Assembly: GCA_025602915.1 (NCBI GenBank)
Contig: JAHLJZ010000025.1
Span: 1-64,000, forward strand
Source of the DNA: Paraphysoderma sedebokerense
Lineage: Eukaryota; Blastocladiomycota; Physodermatomycetes; Physodermatales; Physodermataceae
Length of the DNA stretch: 64,000 nt
Direction of reading: 5' to 3'
Position 1 is the stretch's first letter. The number at the start of each line of letters is the position of its first letter. Below, piece by piece: positions 51,001 to 61,684 of the stretch. The notes beneath the pieces were generated by a model. The model searched no databases. It had not been told where the DNA came from and saw only the letters and a program-made list of their open reading frames with translations. Made by a program: the position numbers and the translations under genes.

Positions 51001-51980
51001 ATAACTAGAATCATTGGGCCTTACAAAGTGTCAAGTCGCCTAATTTAGACATTCATCGATATTCCAGGATCTCGCAAAACGATTAGACGGCAGGAATTGG
51101 GGTTCCCAAGATTTAGCAGAAGTTGAACGTGCCTTAATGTATTCGACGGAGGCTTTTCTCCGAAAGAAAGAACGAGAAATTCCCCGAAGTAAATGGCCTG
51201 ATCGAACTCGTTCCAATAAATATGATGGAATGAGGCCAATTGATGCGACGACAACGATACCACCGCTGGTCGGACATAAATCAAACACCCAATGTGAACT
51301 TTTAGAACCTCGGGCTTGTCTTGAAGTTGTGAATCAAAAACTGGTTGTTTCTTCGTCGGTGGTTACGACATCGCCAAAACGCTCACAACGAGCAAAACTT
51401 CAGACGCATGATGGCTACAGAAACAACGACAAACGACGAAAACTGGTTCATCCTAATTGCAACCCTGATTTGTATTCATCGTTATTTCCAACACTTGCCC
51501 GCTTTATACTGTCGTATTTTGTCATCCCTTCATCATTACTGCCACACCAACAATTTCTTCAAAGAATGTTGCATGATTGTCTTGAAATACCCAGAAGAAA
51601 TGTGTTTGGTAGTCTCGATGCCCTGTTAATTACTATGAACAAACTTTTTTCAACCCCGATCCCTGGGCCGTGCAAAACCTAAACCCATGGGCCTAGTTTT
51701 AGTAGATTCAGAAGATCGTGATCAAGTTAAGGATCTTAATCGAAGGTTGTGTAGTAATGGCTGCATCAGGTTTGTCTAATTTCGATAGTTCTTCTGTACG
51801 CGAGTCAGCTAACTGGTTTATGGTGGCAGAAACCAAAGCGATTCGTATATTGTTCTGTGCGATTACAGATTTCTAAGCCAAGTTGTAAATATTAGAGAAT
51901 CTGTTGGCTTTGATTCGTTGTATTTGGATATAAAGCAACAGTACTTCCTCGGCTTCGTGTACATTAATCCTCAATCATAG
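48031..51980 (+). CDS. DNA ligase IV-like ATP-dependent DNA ligase
   Basis: ATP-dependent ligase closest to the LIG4 group. The N-terminal helical domain reads FQEIAQFFDDWERIL...CLSLLIST/EDRRRVYGLQEAKLQPLLLKAYTVD, then ILIQIPAKSTSPITIGEVGHLLDELAS. The nucleotidyltransferase has motif I CFAETKYDGERMQIHF (catalytic Lys), IRIFSKSKRD-like IFSKSKRDST, CILEGELLLYN (motif with Glu), HYFVVFFDILYLND (motif III), QGDEGLVIKPANAPYN (motif IV) and AMKWKKDYV (motif V). The OB fold follows (FTVSIGLGKEEL, GSKAAWFLLKDPLVFEVKGTE, SVRFPRVQKVRTD). I do not see canonical tandem LIG4 BRCT domains. The C-terminal exons (about 51700-51980; VDSEDRDQVKDLNRRLC, SDSYIVLCDYRFLS) resemble the tail of filamentous-fungal LIG4-like ligases. 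About ten introns; joins between 48600 and 49140 and near 51610 are uncertain. Confidence 0.8.
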
Positions 51981-52115
51981 GTATTTGATGATTTGTTTTC
52001 CAAATTTTCCAAATTGAATAGATAAATGTAAGTTATAATAAAGTATTGAGAAGATAGACATTAAAATTATGTGGAAAAGCAATTAACCCAGAACCGCGAT
52101 TGAGAAAGACGCGGT

Positions 52116-52121
52116 CACGTG
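52116..52121. promoter_or_regulatory. CACGTG box upstream of the DUF3605 gene
   Basis: GTCACGTGCG lies about 75 bp upstream of the ATG at 52195, the same placement as the other E-boxes in this window. Confidence 0.45.
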
Positions 52122-52194
52122 CGGCTCCTGTGCGCTCGCAAGTTCTAAATTTGTAACCACAGTCCTCACATAGAGATTATTTCAAATAGAGGCG

Positions 52195-52818
52195 ATGACC
52201 CCTTCTTGCACTCCCTTACAGCAGGATGCTGTTATCGATGCAATCGTCACCAAATCAAGTTCATACCAACCTCTGTCATGGCCCAAAGTTCTATCCATTA
52301 TTAAGTCCGATCAACTGCATTTACTGTCACGAACTCCAACCCAAATTGCAGAATACGAAGAGTGGATGAAGAATACGAAATTGACGTATAAGAGTATTGA
52401 AGATTTTATATTACATAAAGTTTTCGGCGTTGAAGTTACGGAACTCGAGGTTGATAATGTCGAATGTGGTAACAGAACGAAGAGGTTAGGTGTATTGAAG
52501 TGGAGGAACCACGATCAGGACGTTAACATTGATGATTTGGAAGATGCAAAGGGAGGGAAAAACATCCCGGAGATAGTCTTTAGAATGAATGACTTTCCAT
52601 ATCATTTCTCGCCAGGAATCATTCATTACGTGCTGTGGAATCGAATCGGTGGAATGAAGGATGCGGCAATTTTAGATTTCTTAAAGCGCCGAGATGAGTT
52701 GAGGGGCATCGACGGGGACAATATCGTTTGGTGGGTCAATCCAGTATCGAGGAAGACAGTGAAAGGCATCTGGCATGCTCATGTTTTGGTGAATACAAGT
52801 TCAACAACTAGAAATTAA
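52195..52818 (+). CDS. DUF3605 family protein (fungal Gig1-like)
   Basis: An intronless 207-aa protein. The conserved DUF3605 features are DFPYHFSPGIIHYVLWNRIGG in the middle and VWWVNPVSRKTVKGIWHAHVLV near the C-terminus. These match the family's LxPGIxHxxxW and WF-N-P-xxxxS-V-xxxxHxHV pattern. The family is fungal; Candida GIG1 is induced by N-acetylglucosamine, but the biochemical function is not established. The His residues in the last motif look like a possible metal or active site; that is inference. The gene is tail-to-tail with SOG2, 94 bp apart. Confidence 0.75.
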   Translation: MTPSCTPLQQDAVIDAIVTKSSSYQPLSWPKVLSIIKSDQLHLLSRTPTQIAEYEEWMKNTKLTYKSIEDFILHKVFGVEVTELEVDNVECGNRTKRLGVLKWRNHDQDVNIDDLEDAKGGKNIPEIVFRMNDFPYHFSPGIIHYVLWNRIGGMKDAAILDFLKRRDELRGIDGDNIVWWVNPVSRKTVKGIWHAHVLVNTSSTTRN

Positions 52819-52912
52819 TACGATGTTGGGAATTCTAGCGGCAGAGAACTACATGTATTGAGATAATTTATTACTGCCTTCAGCTAATTGTATAATATAT
52901 ACAGTCACTTTA

Positions 52913-55309
52913 TCACCTTGTATTCTTCCTAAGCAAGCTCGTCGCATTTTCTTTTTCCCCGATCTTTTCCAGCACACTGAGACTACGTTCTCTATCACCA
53001 AAATCAATTTTATCTTTTGGGCCGATGACATAGCCCGCTAGCTCTTTGGTACTCTTTGTCAACGTCGCCAAGGCGTTCAAAACATTCTTATTCAAAATCA
53101 CGGCCTCGCTCAAATTCTTGCCCGCCTGCGTTAGTTTAACATTAAACAATATCAGCTCATTCGCGACTTTTTGAAGCGATACTCCTGAAGTTGATGGTGC
53201 TTGGTTTAGATTTGGAGATGGAGCAGCCGATGTGGAGAAATTTGACGCAGAAGACGACGATGGTAATACACTTGATGCTGACGGCGTTGCCGGACGGGAG
53301 GGAGATGAGGTAGATGAAGTTGTCGAAGAGCGAACACGAGATTGGATGTTAAAGGTCGTTGCGATGGTTGGTATAAATTCCGAAACTTGCTGAATCATTT
53401 TTCCGACATCAGTAACAAGTTCTTCAAGTGAAGATGATGGGGAGCCGCTTGCCGGGGCTGGTAGGTCTTTAAGGGATGCCTGAAGTAATTTAATGACAGT
53501 CTGGGTGGCGGTGATTGTCGATTCGAGTGATCGGCGGAGATGTCCATTATTTGTGTTGCCACTGGTAGTATCAGTCCCGTCAATGTTTTGATAAAAGGAT
53601 AATGAGCTGGAGTGCTGAAATTTGTATGGAGAATGCAATGGTGTTGGAGATGGGCACGAAATGATAACGAGATCACGAATGATTTCCGAAGCGGCTGAAA
53701 TATCATTCAATGATGCTTGCCAAGTATGAATCAACAATTTACTGAATCGGCTATTATTGCCATCCACTAACTGACTTAACTGCAATTGCAGTCCCATAAT
53801 CAGCCTTTTGGATGAGGAAATTGCATCCACGAACGCTTTAACAAATGCATGGTAAACATGGGTGGGAGATGACGATAAAAGCTGATACGAAGGAGCTGCA
53901 CTAGATGATAGCGAACGATGTAGAAGCTCCGTGTAATATATCAGATGGCAAATCGCTCGGTTGGTGTCGGTCAAAGGAGTATCTAAGTATTTAGTCATTT
54001 CAGCCACTAACGACACCTCGGGACCGGACAAGCATTGCTTAATAGCTTTATATAGTTGAGTGACTGAGAAAATAATATTCCGCGAGGCTTCGATTAGATT
54101 CCGACATTCAAATGACAGGTCATTACAGTCAGAGTATTCGTCGAAATGGCGAAAATACTCATTGCACCGAAAGACACAACCGTCAATTCCGTCGTCAACG
54201 GAAGTTGGCAAATTTTGAGCCGAGAAAATAGAATTGCTACTGGTCCGTTTGCGATTTCGAGAATCCAAAGGATCGAAGAAAGATAGTGGTGTACATTCAT
54301 CAGCAGGCAGTTTCGCTTCAATCTCCTCCCTTGTTGGAGAACTTATTAAACTGGGTAACTCCTTCAAGCTATCTCCCTGGGACATTCCCGCTCTTCGGGC
54401 CAGCAATTCCTTTTTCTTCGTGACTTTATCACTATTGTAAGTGGATACTCGTTGTTAGCCAAATTGAATTATTGTTGACAGGGGTTAAATTTAATTTTTG
54501 TTATACATACCGGAACCCATCACCGAGAGATATATTATCTAATGTCTCGATAGTTAATCATCGGATTAAAAGATGCACATTACCGAGAAAACAAAATCTT
54601 ACATGCGAGGGACAGGTATTCTTGTAAAGTTCTGATCCAATCCTCCATGCTAGTGTTAGGCATAGGTCGAACCATATGCTTTGGAGGAAATGTAATGGGA
54701 TTATTGTCCAACTTTAAACCCTTAAGATAAGGCATGATTGCTACGAATGATGGCAGCTCGGAGATAAAGTTGTTGGACACGTTCAAAACCTGCGAACAGA
54801 AACGGTCAACTGGATTGTTAAGAGATTTAGTGGCTTCCTTCACCGGATTACGTACTTTTAACGTCATCAACTTGCCAAAATCAGACGGAAGAGCCTTCAG
54901 TTTGTTTTTGCTTATGTCTAACGATTCCAAACACGGTAAACTGCGAAGCTAGTATCATGTGTCATGTAAGGCCTAAAACCAAGCTATATGCGAAGAAATT
55001 GCAAGGGCACGTCTTACCGGTTCGGGAAAGACTTCAAAATCATTGTTATCCAATCTCAAATACTGGAGATACCTCAGCCTCGAAAATTGCATCGGTAATG
55101 CTGATAGTTTGTTTCCTGACAGCGACATCCTAGTAAAGAAATAAATTTAACCAACGACCGCATCGCCTCAGAACCTGAATGTACTACCGTTTACAATTCG
55201 TAAGTGACGAGACTTCGGAAGGCAAGGACGCTATACCTTTCTTGCTGAGGATGACATTGGTGGAGCCCTTTATTCTGGCATCCTCCAATAACACCATCAC
55301 GTCCGACAT
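52913..55309 (-). CDS. SOG2: Sog2-type leucine-rich repeat protein (RAM pathway)
   Basis: Sog2 is an LRR protein of the fungal RAM/NDR-kinase network controlling polarity and cell separation. From 55309: MSDVMVLLEDARIKGSTNVILSKKGIASLPSEVSSLTN, then MSLSGNKLSALPMQFSRLRYLQYLRLDNNDFEVFPEP, LPCLESLDISKNKLKALPSDFGKLMTLK, VLNVSNNFISELPSFVAIMPYLKGLKLDNNPITFPP, giving about five LRRs. Next are DWIRTLQEYLSL / DNISLGDGFR / DKVTKKKELLARRAGMSQ and a long Sog2 domain of mostly helical, Ser-rich sequence (FRCNEYFRHFDEYSDCNDLSFECRNLIEASRNIIFSVTQLYKAIKQCL). A Ser/Thr/Pro-rich linker precedes the last helical block (VSLQKVANELILFNVKLTQAGKNLSEAVILNKNVLNALATLTKSTKELAGYV). LRR order followed by this domain is characteristic. 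An upstream in-frame extension to 55519 exists but lacks family support. Confidence 0.85.
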
Positions 55310-55580
55310 GTTACGGTTTCTAGCGTCGGTGGACGGCGACTGAGTTGCCTTATTGCTGAGAAGGTGAACCTTAACGATACTGATAACTGAACTAGAGGGA
55401 ATGGAATTCGGGTACCAAAAAATTAGATGCTTTTGTAATTGCCTATGCAATGACCTTATCCGGTCTTCCCTCAGGACGACCGTCACGCGGCCAGTGATAA
55501 ACATACCCGATATACTCAATTTCGCATTGAAGCTTGGGAAAAGCTATTACGTCCGTATTTGACCAATACCTACATTAAGT

Positions 55581-58248
55581 ATGACACAGGAACAACATAA
55601 CTTTAGAAAATTAATCAAGAAAGCCTTACCGAAATTAGATGAGACCGTTCTAGATTACGTAGTGGGAACCTTGGAGGATTCTGATCCTTCGGATTTCGGA
55701 GAAACCGAAGATTCAGTGTATGATTATGTTTCACCTTTCCTTCTCGATGCCGATTGCAGCGAATCCGCAGTGCAGGGACTTTGCGTTAAACTGGCGCAAA
55801 TTTTACTCTCAACCAAAAAGAATAATGAGAGTGTCGCCAAGAAGTTAGAAAACGGACCGTTAAACATGAACTTGTCGAACGAATCCTCAAATGCTGTGTT
55901 CATGCCAGGAATGGGAGCTGTAGACATTGCACATGCTGGATCAAAATTCGTTCAAACAAGGGTTGACGAGAAGAAGTTGGAAAAGGCGGAATTGAAGTTG
56001 AAAGCCAAGATGGAAAAACGGAAAGCTGATGTTGAAGTATCGTTTAAAATTCTCAACAAACCACCTCCTCCACCGCCCATGACAGATCAACAGATTCGAG
56101 ATATATTGGAAGCAAGAGGGAAAAACAAAGATATTCACCTCGTCAATTTCGACCTTTCCCATGTCGGTCTTCGTATCGTTACCAACGCCAATCTTACTTT
56201 AGTTTACGGAAGGCGATATGGTCTGGTCGGAAGAAATGGTATTGGGAAATCAACACTGATGAGGGCTATTGCACGGCGAGAAATAAATGGAATGGACAAG
56301 TTTAAGCATATATCGCTAGGTCATGTCGAACAAGAAATTGAAGGTGATCATTTATCCTGCGTGGAAAGCGTAATGAAGGCCGACGTGTATCGTGAATACT
56401 TGATAAGGGAGGAGAAAAGATTGTCTAAAGCTGTACAAGCTGCATCAGAGGAAACCGTAGACATCTCGTCTTTCCCTGAAGACGAGAGCTCGGTGGATAA
56501 GCTACAGACAAAGCTGAAAGAAGTCTTTCAGAAAATGGAAGATATTGAGGCAGATAAAGCCGAAGCGAGGTAAACTATTTATGGTCCCTTAAGTGATTAT
56601 AACATGGGCTAATGTTTTACCGCAATGATTTGCTAGGGCTTCTACAATTCTATCCGGTCTTGGATTTTCGAATGAAATGCAGAGGCAACCAACAAGAGAG
56701 TTTTCTGGAGGTGTGTTCTTCGCTCCTTGAGTGATTTTATGCAGCAGTAACCAACAAATTTACCTTCGTAATTAGGTTGGAAGATGCGACTAGCTCTTGC
56801 GAGGGCGCTGTTTACTCGACCAGGTTTGTAGTCCTGAAATCTGAAGATGTGCGTAATTGGAAGTGGCTAATTGATATTGTTTCTTAATAGACTTATTACT
56901 GCTCGACGAACCGAGTAAGATCCAAAACTTTCCGCTCTTTTTTTGTACTAAATATTGACAATCTCATTACACCATGTAGCAAATCATTTGGACATTCCTG
57001 CGGTTGTCTGGTTATCGAATTATTTATTGAATTGGAAATCCACATTGCTCGTTGTATCTCATGATCGAGAGTTCCTTGATTCAATTGCTACGGACATTTT
57101 ACATATGCACGATGAGAAGCTGGATTCTTATCGTGGAAATTTCAGTCAATTTGAAGGGGTTCGAAATGAACGTGTCCGCAACAGTCAAAAAGAATATGAG
57201 GCTCAAATGCAGTATCGACAGCATGTTCGTATGCCGTATTTTTATTGCCTTTCTTTTCGCTTATTAACTAAAACTTCGATTTCCACTCTAGCTTCAAGAT
57301 TTCGTTGACCGTTGGAGGTTCAATGCAAAGAGAGCAGCGCAAGCCCAATCAAAGCTCAAGATTTTGCAAAAACTACCCGAAATCGAAGTACCAACTGAAG
57401 AGATATCTGTTCAATTCTCTTTTCCGGATCCTGAGAAGATTTCGCCGCCGATTTTGCAGTGCAATGAAGTGACATTTGGTTACAACCCTGAAAAGCTTAT
57501 TCTTCAGGATGTGAATATTGATGTCCGCATGGACTCCAGAGTTGCTGTAGTCGGTGGAAACGGGACAGGGAAAAGTGTAAATTTCTAATTCTGCAATTTC
57601 GCTTAGCTGTCATTACTATGAAGCTCACATTTTCGCCATTTAGACCCTTTTAAAACTTTTAACCGGTGCCGTGGAACCCAAAAAGGGCCATGTCTTTCGT
57701 CATGGACGATTGAGATTCTCCTTTTTTTCTCAACATCATGTCGACCAATTGGAAGACTTAGAGCTTACGCCTGTGCAATTTCTTGAAAAAAATTACCCTG
57801 GCTTTCCAGAAGAAGAATATAGAAGACATTTAGGATGTTTCGGTATTTCGGGGAGAGTGGGCTTGCAACCATTGGCGACATTGTCCGGGGGTCAGAAAAG
57901 TCGAGTCGTTTTTGCTAGTATGGCAATTCAAAGGCCTGGAATTTTGGTGCTTGACGAACCTAGTATGTATATTTCTGTAATATCAATTTCATTCAATTCG
58001 TCATTGACGCTAACCAACTGTATTTCATTCTTATAGCAAATCATTTAGATTATATGTCTGTTGACTCTTTAATTGATGCACTGAAACAATTCAAAGGTGG
58101 TGTCATTTTGGTTTCTCACGACCAGCGGTTCATTGATAGAATTTGCAATGATAACGGTGAACTCTGGGTCTGCGAAAATGGAAGAATACGGAAGTTTGAT
58201 GGAGATAGTATCGCCGAATACAAGAAGACTCTTATTATTCCTGAATAG
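55581..58248 (+). CDS. GCN20: ABC-F ATPase Gcn20/ABCF3
   Basis: Gcn20 binds Gcn1 on ribosomes and supports Gcn2 activation in amino-acid starvation. The N-terminal about 185 aa is the Gcn1-binding region. ABC1 has Walker A GRNGIGKS (about residues 217-224), signature REFSGG/WKMRLALARALF and Walker B DLLLLDEPTNHLD. An ABC-F linker with the YRGNFSQFEGVR and FVDRWRFNAKRAAQAQSK segments follows. ABC2 has Walker A GGNGTGKS/TLLKLL, signature LSGGQKSRVVFA and Walker B ILVLDEPTNHLD. It ends FDGDSIAEYKKTLIIPE. No membrane domain. One exon is only 24 nt (56891-56914). Introns interrupt the Thr codon of DEPTNHLD at the same position and phase in both ABC modules. All ATPase motifs look intact. Confidence 0.95.
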
Positions 58249-58426
58249 ATAACTCTGTAAAAAATAAAGTGATATTCATTGTGTGGAAGTGCTTATTGAC
58301 TTTGGAGGAATGATGACTGAATTATACCATATTGCACAGTGAAAGAGCCAACAACAGTTGCTGGTTGTTTCAATAAAGAGAGTTGAACACTTCCCCCTAT
58401 GTAAATTCAAATAACATGAGAGTTTA

Positions 58427-60926
58427 TTAGTCTTCTCCGTGATGAATACTCACAGTCGGCTTAAACAGTGCCCCCTTTCCCTTCAAATCTGCCTCCACGA
58501 AATCTTTCCAAGACTGAACAACTTCGAGATCCTTTCTCTCAAACCTTTCATTCCAGAAAGGAATATATAATAAATTAAACTCTGCTTCTGCCTTGTCTAG
58601 AATACTTTGCACTGCGGGATTTATCTCACTCGCGGCAGTCCATACTATTACAAAAGTTCTAAAGACGGATTTGACCTCATTCGCGTCGGCTGCAACAATT
58701 TTCGTTAAATCGGTGATAGAGGATTCAAAATCGTTTTGGTTTAAATGAGATAAATCGATGATACGGAATGCATGTGATGAAATCAGCAAATGAATTAATA
58801 CTTCCAATTTTTGAATACGTGGTATTGTTGTCAAAGATGGTAACTCGATGCCATTTTTGGGTGGTTGAAGAACTCCGCGCGGATAAAATGTATAATTGGT
58901 ATAATGATTTAACAAGGCTACTCTGGAATCGACCGCGATCTTTTCTATTTCCCTTTCATTAAGAATAGATGAAATTGATTTGCGGGTCTGCGTAAGACGG
59001 GTACAAGTCGCTTCCGAGCCGTCAAATATTGATAATTCGCAGGTCGCGGAATCAGACGATGAATCCCATTTGGGGAGATATTGAGAGACATAGAACTGTT
59101 CGTATGAAGATATGAGCTGACTCACTAAATCGCTTGTGTTCGCGAAAGGAGAGGGAATGATCGTCGGATAAGAGATGTTATAGTATATAGTCGGTCGAGC
59201 CTTCATTTTGAGAGGCGTGTACCGCATGTCGGCACTTATTGAGCGCAAAATAAGGTCATGCTGGAGGTAAGGTAACATTGACATTCGCTCATCGAAGCCG
59301 TTGAGGCAAAGAAATGCCGAACGATAGTACATCATCAATAAAGTAGAATTTGACTGGGATTCCGAAGGAGGTATAGCTGGCGCCGTATCTATAGCATAGA
59401 AAAATTCGGTCTTCTGTAAACTGTGTTGAACCAGAAAATCTTTGTCTAACTCCGTTCCTAATTGTACTAAAGCTATCTTGTTGAATGAAGCGTATCGTGC
59501 ACCTGCATTGAAACCCCAACTAAAATCAAATTCCACTGTACTGGGTATTCTCAAAAGCTTGAATTCCATTCCGTGATCGCTTTCGCTCAATATCGCTCTC
59601 AAGTCTTGTGACCCACCGAAATCTATAACCACAATTTGGTTCAATCCAATCACTGATTTCCAGTTATGAATCATGTTCTGAATCGACATCGCATCGCCAA
59701 AGTTTCTAGGGATCACTGTAACCAATGACCAACCTTCTTGCGGGATCTCATTGAATTCCCATTTTACAGCTGACGGTTTCTTTCCGGGAGTGTCACCAAT
59801 CAGATGGCCGTGTACGAAAAATGTATCAGGATCGTTCACTCTCACTTTCTGTAGCGACTCCTCCGTCACATCCTGCATCAAGTTTTGAATGAAATTGCTG
59901 TACGCGATTTTGTGTGCATTTGATTGAAATATCCGCCACCAATGAGGGTGGTGAGTGAGCCTCCATAAACTTACATCAAACGGGAACTGGTTCGTATTCG
60001 GATTCATATGTTGCTTTGTTTGTAATATAACGGACCTAAATTGTTCGTCACCAAGTTTGTAAATCGCATTGCCGTTAATATGTCCGGCCCATTCTTGATT
60101 ATCTTCAGTGAGAATTTCGTGTGGCGAGCGATTAATCGAACCTCTATACCAAAATCGTCCGCGGTCAAAACATTCGGTGAAGAGAGCATCTGCCCAATAT
60201 TGTCTTATCGGGTAGACATCTGCCTCCATCCAAAAGAAGCAATCATATTGTCTATCCAGTAGTTTCTCTTCGAAAATCTTGTAGAATTGATTCGACGGAC
60301 CTCCCGGATAGCTATCTATGCAATGGTTCAGATCAACTGCAACTCATAAATATAACTAATAAGTACTTACCTTCCTGAGGCGTCAGTTTAGCTGAAACGA
60401 CTTTCCAATTCGTAATGCAATCAGAATGGTTTTTAAACACTTCATTTACCCCCGTCAGAAAGTTTTGACTTGTGGTCGCATCAAGTCTATCCCAATCTCG
60501 ATGAAAGTATAACAGCATATCTAAGACTCTTCCTTGGTTATGCGTATACTTTGCCGTTGGACCTCTCGTTGAGACTTTTGCCACGGGAGGAAGCTCCGAA
60601 CGGCATAAATCGTACTTTTTCCATGACCTCAAGAATGTTAAGGTCCGTGATATTTCCGAATGAGTGAAGGGAATAACAATTGCGAGCCGTTGATACGGTT
60701 TAAAGTTTCTTCCAAAATCAGGATACTCGATACGATTTATTTCTGAACTAACAGAATCAATGGACCGAGACGAGTGTTCGTAAAACTGGAAAAGGTTTAA
60801 CGCGAAAAGAAAGCATATTGCAAGAGTGATAACATGGCGAGGTCGCATGGCATTGGAATGAAGGATAGGAAGACGAGGTGTTGTCCATGGATACGCAAAG
60901 ACTGGCCGTTTATACCGAGAATGCAT
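58427..60926 (-). CDS. Type II membrane glycosyltransferase-like protein with two GT-A-like modules
   Basis: A probable Golgi type II membrane protein of about 800 aa. A short basic cytosolic N-terminus precedes one membrane segment (HVITLAICFLFALNLFQFY). Module 1 begins RLAIVIPFTHSEISRTLTFLRSWKKYDLC and contains YDCFFWMEADVYPIRQYWADAL, an acidic D/E-x-D-like site, then FWYRGSINR and GHINGNAIYKLGD, typical of GT-A enzymes. Module 2 starts SLVTVIPRNFGDAMSIQNMIHNWKSVIGLNQIVVIDFG and has FDFSWGFNAGARYASF and LNGFDERMSMLPYLQHDLILRS, the GT2-like scaffold. Its expected DxD reads QLGTELD, so this module may not be catalytic. Two exons are joined by a 34-nt intron (60337-60370) after KLTPQE. The specific sugar and acceptor are unknown. 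The start may instead be the Met at 60848, just before the membrane segment. Confidence 0.72.
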
Positions 60927-61162
60927 TTCGATAATGAATTAAGACGGTTGTAGAATTTTTGGTGAGTGTGCAATGCCCGAAGGAGAGGAGGAAATGTCTC
61001 CACCTTAGAGGATCACCACAATTAGCGTAAATGCGCTGTCGGTAACTCTCAAACTTACAACGCAACTATGAAGATAGATCATTCGTGGGTACCAGCAATC
61101 CGTTCTATCACCAGCCGATCAATAACCCTTAAAGTGTCTTCTGGAGTATATCGAATCGAATC

Positions 61163-61318
61163 ATGCCTGAATTGCTTCGGTTCCGTCCTTTAGTATTTTA
61201 TCATCAGCTCCCATGGGTACGCTGCTTAATTACTATCAATCCCCCTTTGACAATTATTATCTCTCTATTTTTTTGGTATATACCATGGAAAGATTCAATT
61301 GGTCGGAAAGCTCAGTGA
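61163..61318 (+). CDS. Possible small membrane protein (51 aa), unsupported by homology
   Basis: An ATG-to-TGA frame encoding a basic N-terminus and a hydrophobic stretch (LTIIISLFFWYIPW) ending SIGRKAQ. It is composition-plausible for a small single-pass membrane protein but matches no family I recognise. Its 3' end overlaps the left arm and loop of the inverted repeat at 61291-61333. It may be chance. Confidence 0.15.
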   Translation: MPELLRFRPLVFYHQLPWVRCLITINPPLTIIISLFFWYIPWKDSIGRKAQ

Positions 61319-61333
61319 CGACCAATTGAATCT
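61291..61333. repeat. Perfect inverted repeat, 15-bp arms, 13-bp loop
   Basis: Arms AGATTCAATTGGTCG (61291-61305) and its exact reverse complement (61319-61333) flank a 13-bp spacer. Each arm contains an ATTGG/CCAAT box, so the unit is also a pair of oppositely facing CCAAT motifs about 350-390 bp upstream of the RNase-like gene. Confidence 0.9.
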
Positions 61334-61684
61334 GGCCGGCATCCTTGATTTCCAAACATGACGAGTATTGATATCACTCTGGAAATTTAGTATTACCACC
61401 TATTAAAACGCACAGATTACATTTGTTAATCCAGATTTTTCAACAGCGATACTATCTAATCCTAGTCACGGCTTCTGCGTCAACGATATTAAAGAACATC
61501 GAGTTAGAGTAGTTGAAATGAGTTTCAATCATTACGTCACACTTCATCCCGTGTACTAAATGCGATAATTTCTGATGTATCGGCAGATCTTGTCATTTAG
61601 TACTAAATATTCCATACTTTACATTGCAGTATCAATTTCCCTCAAATTTCTACTCATGTTCCGGCCGTCGTTTTTTTATACACC

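Larger units (their letters stand above)
60927..61684. promoter_or_regulatory. Divergent intergenic region, the longest in the window
   Basis: Lies between the start codons of the glycosyltransferase-like and RNase-like genes. It holds a perfect 15-bp inverted repeat (61291-61333) and a 51-codon open frame (61163-61318). No CACGTG box is present, unlike many other promoters here. Nothing else is recognised. Confidence 0.5.
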
